A stretch of DNA of 64,000 bases from Actinokineospora bangkokensis. Lineage in GTDB: Bacteria; Actinomycetota; Actinomycetes; Mycobacteriales; Pseudonocardiaceae. The position numbers were made by a program, and so were the translations under genes. Shown here in pieces: positions 36,056-46,500 of the stretch (position 1 is the stretch's first letter; the number at the start of each line of letters is the position of its first letter). The stretch lies in contig NZ_MKQR01000018.1 of the NCBI RefSeq assembly GCF_001940455.1, positions 62,001 to 126,000 on the forward strand, in the 5' to 3' direction. The notes beneath the pieces were generated by a model, which was given only the letters and a program-made list of their open reading frames with translations, did no database searches and was not told the origin of the DNA.

Positions 36056-36906
36056 TTGATCGGTTCACCTTCCAGAGTGATCCGCTCCATCTTCCTGGCG
36101 TGCGGCCAGTAGTCGGAGACGGCGTAGTGCTGAGTGGCCAGATTGTCCCAGAGTGCCACGTCCCCCTCCTCCCACTGGAACCGGCACTGGAACTCCGGCC
36201 GCCACGCGGTCAGGTGGACCATGTCGAGCACGCGGCGGCTCTCGGCCTCGTCGAGGCCCTCGACGCGCACCCCGGACACCTTGTTGGAGAACAGGACCTT
36301 CTCGCCGGTGAGCGGGTGGGTGAGCACCAGCGGGTGCGCCTGCGCAGGGTACTTCTCGCGCATCCGCGCCCTGGCCTCCTCGTTGCCCTCGAAGGCCGGG
36401 GCGTAGATCTGCATCCAGTCGTGCACCACGCGCATCTCGTCGAGCTCGGAGCGGGTCGCCTCGCTCAGCGACCGGTACGCCGCGCCCATGTTCGCCCACA
36501 GCGTGTCCCCGCCGCGGGGCGGGATCTGCACGCCGCGCAGCAGCGAGCCGAAGGTGGGGACCTCGCGCCAGTTCAGGTCGCTGTGCCAGGCGTTGAGGTT
36601 GCCGGTGTGCTTCTCGTCGTGGTAGATCCCGGTGATCTCCGGGTACTCGTGGTAGGGCTGGAACGGGGAGATGCCGTGCACCAGCGGGTCGTCCTCGGAG
36701 ATGAACGGGTGCACCTCGGTGCGGCCGATCCGCCTCGCCACCTTGGCGAAGGTGTGCCGGTCGAGGTGCTGCCCCTTGAAGAAGACCACCTTGTGCTGGA
36801 GCAGCAACTCGTTGACGAAGTCGCCCAGCGCCGGGTCGGCCGGGTCGAGCCGGTAGTCGTCGAGGACCACGCCGAGGTGGGTCCCCAAGGGCCTGCGTGC
36901 CACCAT
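36052..36906 (-). CDS. TauD/TfdA family Fe(II)/2-oxoglutarate dioxygenase
   Basis: 284 aa from the ATG that overlaps the ATP-grasp stop. Facial triad: His108 and Asp110 in AWHSDLNW, distal His near 258 in [11 protein letters not shown], and the 2-oxoglutarate Arg near 272 in [17 protein letters not shown] and [14 protein letters not shown] are typical of the TauD fold. Acts in the NRPS operon, so it probably hydroxylates a free amino acid, a carrier-bound residue or the released peptide. The exact substrate cannot be read from the sequence. Confidence 0.92.
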   Translation of the reverse strand: MVARRPLGTHLGVVLDDYRLDPADPALGDFVNELLLQHKVVFFKGQHLDRHTFAKVARRIGRTEVHPFISEDDPLVHGISPFQPYHEYPEITGIYHDEKHTGNLNAWHSDLNWREVPTFGSLLRGVQIPPRGGDTLWANMGAAYRSLSEATRSELDEMRVVHDWMQIYAPAFEGNEEARARMREKYPAQAHPLVLTHPLTGEKVLFSNKVSGVRVEGLDEAESRRVLDMVHLTAWRPEFQCRFQWEEGDVALWDNLATQHYAVSDYWPHARKMERITLEGEPIK

Positions 36907-38177
36907 CACTCCTCTGCCTTCGTGGTGATCGAGTAGCGGGCGGCCGCGGCCGCGAGGTCGCGCTCCACCTCGGCGGTGGAACCGGCGGCCACGAAGAACC
37001 GGCCCGCGGTGCTCCAGGTGTCCGGTGGGTCGTTGAGCAGCTCACCGACCGCGGGGGTGTCCGCGTGCACCACCGAGGCGGGCAGGTCGTCGAGGCCGCG
37101 CACCTCCAGCACCCGGCACGGCCCGGGTTCGTCGAGCGGCACGAACAGCCAACCGGACGCGCCGATCCCGGGGAAGTCCAGCATGGTCGGGCCGCCGGGC
37201 AGCTCGCTGGGCTCGCCCAGGCACGCCAGCACGGCCTCCCTCGGCATGTCCACGCCGAACACCTCGCGCAGGTGCACCGGCACCCCGGCGCCGCCGAAGC
37301 GGTTGCCGATCTCCAGGAACACCAGCTCGTCGTCCGGGGTGTGGAACAGCTCCAGGTGGAACGCGCTGTCCACCAGGCCGAGCGCGGTGGCCACCGACTG
37401 GGCGTAGTCGAACATCCTGGCGACCAGCCCGGGGTCGTCCGGGGTGACCGACACCATCGGGACCCGCTCGTGCTGGAAGGAGAACGCCGTCGTCGCGTAC
37501 CGGGAGGGGCAGTACCAGATCAGCTTCCCGTCGCGGACCACGCCGTCGGAGTGGTAGATGTCGCCGTCGACGAACTCCTCGACCTCGTAGCCCTCCTCGA
37601 TGCGGCCCGCGTCGTGCTCGGCCAGCAGCTCGGCCGCGCCACCCAGCACGCTGACGCCCATGCTCGCCCCCTGGCTGCGGGGCTTGAGCACCAGCCGACC
37701 GGGCACCGCGGCCGCGAACTCCGCGAGCACGTCGCGCGGGGTCCCCGGGTCGACCGCGAGGTGGCGCGGCACGCGCACACCCGCCTCCGCGAGCGCTTCC
37801 TTCATCGCCACCTTGTCGCGGCACAGCAGCGCGGACCGGGCGTTCGTGCCCTGCACGCCGAAGTGGTCGCGCAGCCTGGCCGCGGGCAGGGTGGTGTGCT
37901 CGTAGAGACCGACGATCGCGTCGGGGGCGCCGAACTCGGCCACCAGCTCCGCCGCGGACTCGCGGATGGTGTCGGCCGCGCGGTCGTAGTTGTCCAGGTC
38001 GTCGATGTCCGGCAGGTCGAAGGTGGCGATGGCCGCGAACCGCGCCGCGACCTCCTCCGGCAGGCGCGCCGCGCTGCCCTTGGGCATCACCGCGGTCACC
38101 ACGTGGTCGTCGAAGTCGACCGCGTGCGCCTCGGAGGCGTGGAAGCCGACGCAGAGGACGTGCTTGTTCTTCGTCAT
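36906..38177 (-). CDS. ATP-grasp ligase (second copy, divergent)
   Basis: 423 aa from ATG 38177, ATGA-coupled to the CmlA-like gene. N-terminal pre-ATP-grasp region (HVLCVGFHASEAHAVDF), then RLVLKPRSQGASMGV, YEVEEFVDGDIYHSDG and the metal loop VFLEIGNRFGGAGVPVH. Same length as the ligase at 32999 but only distantly similar. Probably forms an amide with an amino acid or the NRPS-made amino alcohol. Two such ligases plus a two-module NRPS suggest that part of the peptide is built off the assembly line. Confidence 0.9.
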   Translation of the reverse strand: MTKNKHVLCVGFHASEAHAVDFDDHVVTAVMPKGSAARLPEEVAARFAAIATFDLPDIDDLDNYDRAADTIRESAAELVAEFGAPDAIVGLYEHTTLPAARLRDHFGVQGTNARSALLCRDKVAMKEALAEAGVRVPRHLAVDPGTPRDVLAEFAAAVPGRLVLKPRSQGASMGVSVLGGAAELLAEHDAGRIEEGYEVEEFVDGDIYHSDGVVRDGKLIWYCPSRYATTAFSFQHERVPMVSVTPDDPGLVARMFDYAQSVATALGLVDSAFHLELFHTPDDELVFLEIGNRFGGAGVPVHLREVFGVDMPREAVLACLGEPSELPGGPTMLDFPGIGASGWLFVPLDEPGPCRVLEVRGLDDLPASVVHADTPAVGELLNDPPDTWSTAGRFFVAAGSTAEVERDLAAAAARYSITTKAEE

Positions 38178-39811
38178 GTGCCCAGCGCAATCGTCTCGTG
38201 CAGGTACAACCGCTTCGCGGTGCGCCCGCTGTCCCTCACGTACGCGACGAGCTTGTCGCTGTCGACCATCGCGGGGTGCGCCTCGTCGTACTCGACGCAC
38301 ATCACCGCCCCCAGCCAGGGTTCCTGGCCCATCGCGTACACGTACACCGAGTCCGCCCCCAGGGCGTCGACGATCGCCGCGCCCTGCTCGAAGTTCGACC
38401 CCTTGAGCCGCCTGCCCGCGTCCACCTTGCGGTCGAGCCGCTCGGGGAACAGCGGGCCGTAGAGCCAGCTGACCGGGGCGCCGACGCTCTCCATGCCGAT
38501 GAACACGGTGTCGACGTGGTCCACCAGCGCGGCCACCCTCGGGTACAGCTCCGGGGAGACGTTGGTGGAGTCGGCGGCGAACAGGACGCGCTTGCCGTCG
38601 AGGTCGAGCAGCCACCCGCACTTGGTGCGGATCCGGATGTCGCCGTGCTCGCCGAGGAACGGCAGCGCGGTGACGGTGCCGCCGGGGGTGCGCACCGAGT
38701 CCATGTCGTCGAGCTCGACGACGTCGGCGAAGCCCAGCGCGTGCAGGACCCGCTTGAGGTTGGGGTCGACGAGGCTGGAGCCGGAGGACTTGGCGATGAG
38801 CACGGTGCCGACCCGGTGGCGGATCTTGAGCAGCGTCTCCAGGAGCATGTGGTCCTGGTGGTTGTGGGTGATCATCACGTAGTCGACCCGCTCGGGCAGG
38901 TCCGCGAAGGTGAACCGGCCGTCGGCCTCGCGGGAGTACCCGCTGTAGCTGATCACCGGGTCCACCAGGAACGTCGTGCCGCGGTGGCGGACGAACACGC
39001 ACGCGTGCCCGACGTACTCGATCACGTCGCCGCCCCCGGGCGGGGCAGCCCCGGTGGCCCCGGTGGCCCCGGTTTCCACGGTGGCCCCGGTTTCCACGGT
39101 GTCTTCCTCGAAGAACCCCTTGAACACCTCGGCCCGCTCGCCGCGCAGGCCCAGCTCGGCGGTGACCCGGTCCAGGTCGTCCGCGCCCAGCCCACCGCGG
39201 AAGACGTCGTCGAGCAGCGCGGAGTCCAGCGGCACGGTCACCAGCACCTGCTCCGGCGAGTACTCCAGCACCGGCGTGGTCAGCGCGAAGTCCCGGTCGT
39301 CCGCGTGCACCTCGGAGAACCGGACCTGGTGCAACCCGCGGTCGAAGTAGGGCGAGGAGTACAGCAGCGGCTCGATGAACCGGTAGTCCGGTGTGCGGTT
39401 GTCCCGGTTGTAGAACAGCTCCACGCACCCGGCCAGCGGTTCGGGCAGCTGCTTGTAGACCGCCTCCATGGACGCGCCGGTCTGCTCGGGCAGGATCTTC
39501 TGCTCCAGCTCCTCGATCGCGTCGGCGAGCTCCAGCAGCGGCGCGCGCTGCTGCGCGGTGGCCTCGTACCACTGCTTGACCGCCTCGTGCGCGCCCTCGT
39601 GCCGCTCGATGACGAACGGGCCGCCCTGGAACCTGGCCTGCTTGAGCGCGGTGCGGTGGGTCTGCGGGTTGGCGATGAACGACTCCGCGATCGTGCGGTA
39701 GTGGTTCTTGAGGTACAGCGCGAGCGTCTGCGGCGGCAGCAGGTACGACCAGGCGTACCACCCGGCGATCGACGGCTCGGCGATGACGTTCTTCTTCAGC
39801 GACAGCGTCAA
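38174..39811 (-). CDS. CmlA-type non-heme diiron beta-hydroxylase
   Basis: 545 aa, unusual TTG start supported by GGAGG five bases upstream, which lies in the last codons of the preceding gene. The N-terminal ~235 residues are the CmlA-specific dimer/T-docking domain (WYAWSYLLPP). A low-complexity linker (VETGAT repeats, 239-256) follows, then a metallo-beta-lactamase fold with THNHQDH (His316, His318, Asp320, His321), Glu388 and Asp414 as diiron ligands; the last His ligand is less clear (perhaps His512). CmlA hydroxylates the beta-carbon of T-bound p-aminophenylalanine in chloramphenicol synthesis. Here the likely substrate is the aromatic aminoacyl group on the neighbouring A-T-R protein. 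Confidence 0.92.
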   Translation of the reverse strand: MTLSLKKNVIAEPSIAGWYAWSYLLPPQTLALYLKNHYRTIAESFIANPQTHRTALKQARFQGGPFVIERHEGAHEAVKQWYEATAQQRAPLLELADAIEELEQKILPEQTGASMEAVYKQLPEPLAGCVELFYNRDNRTPDYRFIEPLLYSSPYFDRGLHQVRFSEVHADDRDFALTTPVLEYSPEQVLVTVPLDSALLDDVFRGGLGADDLDRVTAELGLRGERAEVFKGFFEEDTVETGATVETGATGATGAAPPGGGDVIEYVGHACVFVRHRGTTFLVDPVISYSGYSREADGRFTFADLPERVDYVMITHNHQDHMLLETLLKIRHRVGTVLIAKSSGSSLVDPNLKRVLHALGFADVVELDDMDSVRTPGGTVTALPFLGEHGDIRIRTKCGWLLDLDGKRVLFAADSTNVSPELYPRVAALVDHVDTVFIGMESVGAPVSWLYGPLFPERLDRKVDAGRRLKGSNFEQGAAIVDALGADSVYVYAMGQEPWLGAVMCVEYDEAHPAMVDSDKLVAYVRDSGRTAKRLYLHETIALGT

Positions 39812-39812
39812 G

Positions 39813-40853
39813 TCAGCCTCCGAGCTCGCAGACGTAGTACTGGAACAGGTGGTCCTCGACCCGGGCGGTGGTCTGGCGCACGACCAGGCCCGCGGCGGTG
39901 AGGTCGGGGACGTCGAGCAGCACGGGGCTGTGCCCCAGCAGCACCAGGGTGCCGCCGGGGCGCACCGACTCGACCAGCCGGGGCAGGATGCGCCTGGCCG
40001 CGGCGGTGGTGACCACCTCGGAGTTGAGGAACCGGCTGAACAGGATGTCGACGCTGCCCGGCGCGACGGCGGGCCGCTCGGCGTCGCCGTGGTGCACCCG
40101 CTCCAGGTGCGCGCGGGCGAAGTCCACCATGTGGCCGCTGAGGTCCTGGCCGACGGTGCGGATGCGGGCCGGGTTGAGCGTGGCGAAGTCCGAGAGGAAC
40201 TGCCCGGTGGAGCAGGCCGGGTCGTAGGCCAGCACGTCGTGGTCCAGGTCGGTGAACCGCGGCCCGAACAGCGCCCTGGTGTAGTCGCGGATGTGCCGCT
40301 CGCCGAGGCCGAGGAACTCCGCGCGCTCGGCGCTGACCCGCCAGCCGTCGGCGGGGCTGGTCTTCTCCCTGCCGTGCTCGCGCTGCTTGGCGAACGGGTG
40401 GACGAGCTCGGTCAGCGGGGTGATGGCGTCGAACGCGGCCCGCCGGTCGGCCTCGGGCAGCGGCCGGAACACGACCCGCGCGTCGGAGTCGGAGGTGCGG
40501 ACCGACTCGACGAGGCCGACCACGTTGAACCAGAACACGCGGCTGCAGAAGACACCGGGCAGGTCGTGGTCGACGACGAGGTCGGAGATGGTCTTGTACC
40601 CGGCGTACCAGCGCTCGTCGGGCAGGCGGAACAGGAACAGCCGCTCCGGCTGCCCGGTCAGCTCCTCGCGCAGGGCGTGGCCGCCGCCGGGCAGCTCCCA
40701 GCGGCCGAAGTCGCCCCTGACCAGCTCCGCCTTGGCCTTGACCTCGGTGTCGACGAACTCCGGGTCGAGTGGTGCGCCCCGGTCCCAGCCCTGCTGCCCG
40801 GTGTCCTGCTGCCCGGTGTCCTGCTGCTCGGTGTCCTGCTGCTCGGTGTCCAC
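39813..40853 (-). CDS. SAM-dependent class I transferase (methyl- or aminocarboxypropyl-)
   Basis: 346 aa from GTG 40853, three bases after the A-T-R stop. The first 20 residues are four near-identical pentapeptides (DTEQQ/DTGQQ) coded by 15-bp repeats. Residues ~40-180 form an unfamiliar domain (ERLFLFRLPDERWYAGYKTI). The C-terminal ~160 residues are a class I SAM fold: motif I AYDPACSTGQFLSDFA, QDLSGHMVDFA, SVDILFSRFL, LVESVRPGGTLVLLG. The CSTG motif I also recalls isonocardicin-synthase-like 3-amino-3-carboxypropyl transferases, an alternative to methylation. Context makes it a tailoring enzyme of the peptide. Confidence 0.82.
   Translation of the reverse strand: MDTEQQDTEQQDTGQQDTGQQGWDRGAPLDPEFVDTEVKAKAELVRGDFGRWELPGGGHALREELTGQPERLFLFRLPDERWYAGYKTISDLVVDHDLPGVFCSRVFWFNVVGLVESVRTSDSDARVVFRPLPEADRRAAFDAITPLTELVHPFAKQREHGREKTSPADGWRVSAERAEFLGLGERHIRDYTRALFGPRFTDLDHDVLAYDPACSTGQFLSDFATLNPARIRTVGQDLSGHMVDFARAHLERVHHGDAERPAVAPGSVDILFSRFLNSEVVTTAAARRILPRLVESVRPGGTLVLLGHSPVLLDVPDLTAAGLVVRQTTARVEDHLFQYYVCELGG
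40791..40850. repeat. Four tandem 15-bp repeats at the 5' end of the transferase gene
   Basis: Unit CTGCTGCCCGGTGTC twice, then CTGCTGCTCGGTGTC twice, directly after the start codon (complement of 40851-40853). Each unit keeps the frame and encodes DTEQQ or DTGQQ. Looks like a slippage-prone minisatellite. Confidence 0.9.
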
Positions 40854-40855
40854 GC

Positions 40856-43549
40856 TCAGTCCCCGATGGTCTGCCGGAGTTCCCGGATGATCTGGCGGTC
40901 GGTGGTGGCGACCGGCTCGGCCCAGCCGTCGTCGGCCAGCCACAGGCGCAGGGCGGCCAGCACCCGGCTGTCCGCGCCGCCGCCCGCCGCGGCGTCCAGC
41001 CAGTCCCCCGGCTCGACCACGCGGGCGTCGTCGAGGCCGAACTCCGCGCGCAGGGCGTCGAGGTCGTAGGTGCGGTGCACCAGCAGCGACCGCACCCCCG
41101 GCACCGTGCCCGCGTCGGCGGCGGCGACCAGCGCGGACACGACGTCGTCGACGTGGCACACCGGGACCAGGCCGGACAACCTCGGCAGCACGCCGAGCCT
41201 GCGCGAGAGCCGGAGCAGCCAGGTGAACACATCCCGGTCGAGGAACGCCTCCTCCTGCGGTGCGTGGCCGTAGACCAGGCCCGCCCGCAGGAGGTCGACC
41301 GGGCGGTCCAGCGCGCTCGCGTAGGCCTCCGCGACGAACTTGGCCTGCGAGTAGGGGTCGCCGATGGCGGCGAGGGACTCCTCGGTGAACGGTGCGAACT
41401 CCGCGCCCGCCGAGGCGGCGGACAGGAACACGAACCGGTCCGACCCGCGGGCGGCCGCCGCCCGCACCAGGGCACGGGTGGTGGCGACGCTGCCGGTGAG
41501 GTGGCGCTCCAGCGGCAGGAGGTGGTTGACCTCGAAGCCGCAGTGCACGACCGGCCCCCACCCGGACTCGGGTGCGCGGTCGAGGTCGGCGTAGCCGAGG
41601 AACGCCACGCCGTCGAAGTCGCCCTCCCGCTTGCCGAACCGGGCCCGGTGGCGCTCCACCAGCCGCTCGGGTCGGCTCGTGGTGACGACGGTGATCGGCC
41701 TGCCGGTGCCGAGCAGCCGGTCGAGCACGTGCCCGCCGATGAAGCCGCCCGCGCCGGTGACGGTGATCGCCCCGCCCGCCCTCGCCAGGTCCGAGGTCGG
41801 CAGCGCGAGGTCGGCCAGGTCCTCGCTGACCTGGGCGAAGACGGCGTGCACCGGGGAGACCGGCGCGGCGGCGCCGCCCAGGGCGTCGAGGAAGCCCTGG
41901 ACGGTGAAGTCGTAGTTGAGCTTGTCGAAGGCGTCCTGCACCTCGTCCTCGCCGAAGCGCTCGGCCAGGTCCACCTGGATCTGCACGAGGGTGAAGGAGG
42001 TGCCGCCCGCGTCGAAGACGGAGGTGGTCAGGTCGATGTCGCCGCCGATCGCCGCGGCCACGATGCCGCGCACGACCTCCGGGTCGGCCCCGGCGGGGTC
42101 GGTGGCGGGCGCCGGGGCCCGCCGGGCGAGCACCCGCAGGGCGTCCTTGTCCGCCTTGCCGGACTCGGTGACCGGGATGGCGTCGACCAGCAGCAGGGTG
42201 TCGGGGACCTCCCAGGGCGGGAGCACCTCGCGCAGCCGGGCCCGCAGCTCGGTCTCGGGCAGGTGGTCGGCGGTGTGCGCCAGGACCAGCGAGCTGCCGT
42301 CGAGCAGCACGACCGCGCGGGTGTCGAGCAGCCGGGACAGCCTGCCCTCCAGCTCGCCGAGGCCGATGCGGTGGCCGAGGCGCTTGACCTGGTCGTCGAC
42401 CCGGCCGAGGTAGTGGACCTCGCCGTCGCGCAGCTCGACGTGGTCGCCGGTGCGGTAGGCGGGCTGCCCGTCGACCTCGGTGAACGCGGGGTCGTCACGC
42501 CCCTCGTAGCCGAGGGCGACCCCCGCTCCGACCAGGACCAGTTCGCCGGTGCCGCTGGTGGCGCAGCCGTCGGCCGTGCGCACCCGGGCGGAGTAGCCGT
42601 CGATGGGTGTGCCGACGGTGGTGCTGAACCGGGTCAGCTCGGCGACGGAGAAGCAGACGGTGCCCTCGGTGGGCCCGTAGGCGTTGAGCACGCGGCTGTG
42701 CTTGGCCGCGGTGCGGTACTCCACTTCGGACAGCGCCTCGCCCGCGAAGACGACGGTGCGGATGCCCTGCTTGGCGGTGTCGTCCAGCCGCGCGTACACC
42801 GAGGGCGGCAGGGTGACCAGGTCGCAGCCGTGCGCGGCCAGGTGCGCGCCGACCGCCTGCACCCACGACCCGCCGTCCCACTCGGGCACCACGAGCGTGC
42901 CGCCCGCGGCGAGGGTGACGAGCACCTCGGCGAGGGAGGCGTCGAACGACAGCGAGGAGAACTGCAGGACGCGGGTCCCCGGCTCGATGCCGAACAACCG
43001 GGTCTGGGCGGTGCACAGGTTCTCGATGCCCCGGTGGCCGACGTTGACCAGCTTGGGCAGGCCGCTGGAGCCGGAGGTGAAGATCGAGTAGGCGATCTCC
43101 TGCCGGTCCCCCAGCGGTGCGTGCTCGTCGGGCAGCTCGTCCGGGGTGAGCACGCGGTGCCCGGTGGCGCGCACGGCCGCGGCGTCGGCGGTGCAGCACA
43201 GCACGAGCGCGGGGTGGGCGAGGTCGAGCGCCTCCCGCATCCGGTCCGTGGGCAGGTTCGCGTTGACCGGTGTGTAGGTGAGCCCGGAGCGCAGCACGGC
43301 GATCGCCCAGATGAGGGCGTCCGGGGTGTGCTCGCCCGCCAGGACCACCCGGCCGCGGGGCACCGCCGCGCGCAGCCGCGCCGCGCGCTCGGCGGTCGTC
43401 GTGTCCAGCTCGGCGTAGGACCACGTGCGCGCGCCGGACTCCAGCGCGGGCTGGTCCCCGCGCGCGCCGAGGTGGTGGTCGAGCAGTGCGGAGAGGCCCA
43501 CGGTCGACCTGTTCTCCCTTCCCAGCAGCGGATTCCCGGTTGCGGTCAT
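40856..43549 (-). CDS. NRPS module A-T-R (aromatic-type adenylation, reductive release), CmlP-like
   Basis: 897 aa, ATGA-coupled to the A-T-C gene. A domain 1-~490: IFTSGSSGLPK, NAYGPTEGTV, YRTGDHVE, SGKADK. Pocket residues by hand alignment: D-A-A-T-V-A-A-V-C-K, close to Phe/Tyr-type codes, so an aromatic amino acid is expected. T domain ~505-575 with DAGGTSFTLVQ (Ser carries phosphopantetheine). R domain ~620-897: NADP motif VTGAGGFIGGHV and YSQAK (Tyr/Lys). It loads an aromatic residue, offers it to the CmlA-like hydroxylase, accepts the upstream acyl unit and releases an aldehyde or alcohol. Chloramphenicol CmlP has the same layout as I recall it. Confidence 0.93.
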   Translation of the reverse strand: MTATGNPLLGRENRSTVGLSALLDHHLGARGDQPALESGARTWSYAELDTTTAERAARLRAAVPRGRVVLAGEHTPDALIWAIAVLRSGLTYTPVNANLPTDRMREALDLAHPALVLCCTADAAAVRATGHRVLTPDELPDEHAPLGDRQEIAYSIFTSGSSGLPKLVNVGHRGIENLCTAQTRLFGIEPGTRVLQFSSLSFDASLAEVLVTLAAGGTLVVPEWDGGSWVQAVGAHLAAHGCDLVTLPPSVYARLDDTAKQGIRTVVFAGEALSEVEYRTAAKHSRVLNAYGPTEGTVCFSVAELTRFSTTVGTPIDGYSARVRTADGCATSGTGELVLVGAGVALGYEGRDDPAFTEVDGQPAYRTGDHVELRDGEVHYLGRVDDQVKRLGHRIGLGELEGRLSRLLDTRAVVLLDGSSLVLAHTADHLPETELRARLREVLPPWEVPDTLLLVDAIPVTESGKADKDALRVLARRAPAPATDPAGADPEVVRGIVAAAIGGDIDLTTSVFDAGGTSFTLVQIQVDLAERFGEDEVQDAFDKLNYDFTVQGFLDALGGAAAPVSPVHAVFAQVSEDLADLALPTSDLARAGGAITVTGAGGFIGGHVLDRLLGTGRPITVVTTSRPERLVERHRARFGKREGDFDGVAFLGYADLDRAPESGWGPVVHCGFEVNHLLPLERHLTGSVATTRALVRAAAARGSDRFVFLSAASAGAEFAPFTEESLAAIGDPYSQAKFVAEAYASALDRPVDLLRAGLVYGHAPQEEAFLDRDVFTWLLRLSRRLGVLPRLSGLVPVCHVDDVVSALVAAADAGTVPGVRSLLVHRTYDLDALRAEFGLDDARVVEPGDWLDAAAGGGADSRVLAALRLWLADDGWAEPVATTDRQIIRELRQTIGD

Positions 43550-46500
43550 GGCGTCCCGCCGATGCGGATCGGGCGGTCCGGGGCCGCGGTCAGCTCGCCG
43601 AGGACCGCGGTGTACTCGGCCAGCAGCCCTTCAGCGGTCGAGCGGGTGAGGATGTCGGTGTTGTAGGGCAGCACCACGACCAGTTCCTCGCCGACCTCGT
43701 TCACCTCGATGGTCAGGTCCGCCTTCGCGGTGCCGTTGTCCACCAGCCACGGGGTCGCGCGCACGCCCTCCAGACCTGCCCGCGGGCGCAGTGGCCCCTG
43801 GTAGGCCAGCACGACCTGGACCAGCGGCTGACCGGAGGCGCCCGGTCGGGCGCCGAGGGCGCGGACCACCGCGCCGAAGTCGACGTACTGGTGTTCCAGC
43901 GCCTCCTGGGCGTGGTCGTCGACGGCGGCCAGCACCTTGAGCGGGACCGCGTCGTCGTCGAGGACGACGCGCATCACCGCGGTGTTGGTGAAGAAGCCGA
44001 CCACGTCCTCGGCCGCGGGGGAGGGCCGCCCGGAGTACGGGGAGCCGATCAGCACGTCGCGCTGACCGGTGCGCCGGGCGACCAGCACGGCGAGGGCGAG
44101 CAGGTGGACGGCGAACGGGGTGGCGCCCGCGTCCGCGGCCAGCCGCCGCACCGCCTGCCGCAGCCCGGGGCCGGTCGCGTGGTTGAGCCGCTCGCCCCGG
44201 TGCGAGAACACCGCGGGGCGGGGGCGGTCCTCGGGCAGCCGGACCTCGGTCGGGGCACCGGCCAGCAGCTCGCGCCACCGGTCCAAGCCAGCGGCGAGCG
44301 CGGGGTGGTCGGCGACGGCGTGCTGCCAGGCGGCGTGGTCGCGGGGGCGCAGCCCGGTGCCGGGCACCGGGTCCGGGCTCCGCCCGGCGCGCCGGGCCGC
44401 GTAGCAGTGCGCGAGGTCGGAGTCGATGACGTCGATGGACAGCCCGTCGGCGACGACGTGGTGGGTCACCAGGACGAGCACGTGCTCGGTGGGCGAGAGG
44501 ACCAGCAGGGCGGCGCGGAGCAGGGGTGGCTCGGCCAGGTCGAACGGCACGGCGCCCAGCTGCGCGGCCCGGCGCTCGGCCTGCGCGGGCGAGCCCACGG
44601 CCTCCACCACCAGCTCAGCGGTGACCTCGTCGGCCACGCGGACCACCAGCTCGCCCGCCACGAGGTGCAAGCCGCTGCGGAAGGCGTCGTGGCGGTCGAC
44701 GAGGTCCTGCACCGCCCGGCCCAGCGCGGGCACGTCCACCCGGCCGTCCAGGTGCAGGGCGGAGGCCTCGTTGTAGGCGACCGACGCGGAGCGCTTCACC
44801 CTCGCCAGCGACCAGAGCCTGCGCTGGTGCGGCGACGCCGGGTGGGTCGCCGGGGCGTCCACCCCGACCAGCGGCGGCAGGCCGGGCGCGGCGCCGCCCG
44901 CGTCGAGCAGCTCAGCCACCGCGGCCAGCGAGCCCGCGCCGAGCAGCTGCCGGGCGGTCAGCGCGGCGCCGAAGTCGTCGCGGACGCGGTTGAGCACGCG
45001 CACCGCCTGCAGGGAGGTGCCGCCCAGGGCGCGGAACCCGTCCGCCGCGCCGACCCCGTCCACCCCGAGCACGTCCTCCCAGATCGCCGCGAGCCGGGCC
45101 TGCGTCTCCCCCGCGGTCCCGCCGGACCCGGTGTGCACGGGCACGGGGTGCTCGGCGAGCGCCTTCAGGTCGAGCTTGCCGTGCTGGTTGAGCGGCAACC
45201 GGTCCAGCCGGACCACCGCGGACGGGACCGCGATCGGCGGCAGCTCGGCCGCGAGGCGCTCGGCCAGCTCGGCCTCCACACCGCCGTCCCCGCCGTCCCG
45301 GGTGCTGTCCACCACGACGAAGGCGACCAGCCTGGCCGCCGGGCCCTCGCCCTGCACGACCGCGGCGCAGGACCGCACCCCGGGGTGCGCGGCGAGGACG
45401 GCCTCGACCTCACCGCGCTCCACGCGGTGACCGCGCACGTTGAGCTGCTGGTCCACCCGGCCCAGGAAGTCCAGGTTGCCGTCGGGCAACCGCCGCACCC
45501 GGTCGCCCGTGCGGTAGAGCCGGGCGCCGGGGCGGGCGCTGAACGGGTCGACGGGGAACTGGCGGTCGGTGAGCTCCGGCAACCCCCAGTAGCCCTTGGC
45601 GAGGCCGGGACCACCGACGTACAGCTCACCGGGCTCCCCCTCGGGCACCGGGCGCATCGCCGGGTCGAGCACGTGCACCTCGCGCCCGGGGAGGGGCTTG
45701 CCGATCGGCGGGGCGGCGCCGGGGGCGCGCTCGTCGGAGGCGGTGGCCGCGACGGTGACCTCGGTCGGGCCGTAGACGTTGACCAGGCGCCTGCCCGCGC
45801 CCCAGCGCTCGGCCACCTGCGGCAGGCAGACCTCGCCGATGTAGGTGAGCGTGCCCAGGTCGGGCAGGGCGGGTCGCTCCACCAGCTCGGCGAGCAGGGC
45901 GGGCGGCAGCATGGCCGCGGTGACCCGCGTGTCGCGCAGGAACCGGACCAGCTCGGGTCCGGCGGTGTCGACGTGCGCGGGCGGGACCACCACCGTGCCG
46001 CCGACCGCGAGCGGGGCGAAGATGTCGAGGACCTGGATCTCCCAGGTCAGCGGGTAGTACTGGAGGAAGCGCGTCCCCGGTCCGAGCCCCAGGTAGGGCG
46101 TGATGGCGCCGATGAGGAAGCACGCCGAGCCGTGGACGTGCATGACGCCCTTGGGCCTGCCCGTGGTGCCCGAGGTGTAGGTGATGAACGCCAGCCGCTC
46201 CGGGTCACCGGCGGGCAGCCCGCCCTCCTCGGGCTCCGCGTCCTGACCGATGAGGTCACCCGGTGTCACGAGGGGGACGCCGCACGGCGGCAGCACCGCG
46301 CGCAGGGGCTCCGAAGCGATGAGCAGTCCTGGTTGGACGTCCTCGACCACCCAGCGCAACCGGGCCTCGGGGTGCGAGGGGTCGAGGGCGACGTAGCTGC
46401 CGCCCGCCTTGAGGATGCCCAGCAGCAGCACAACCACCTCGGCCGAGCGCTCCAGGCACAGGCCCACGAACACTCCGGGGCCGACGCCGAGCCCGCGCAA

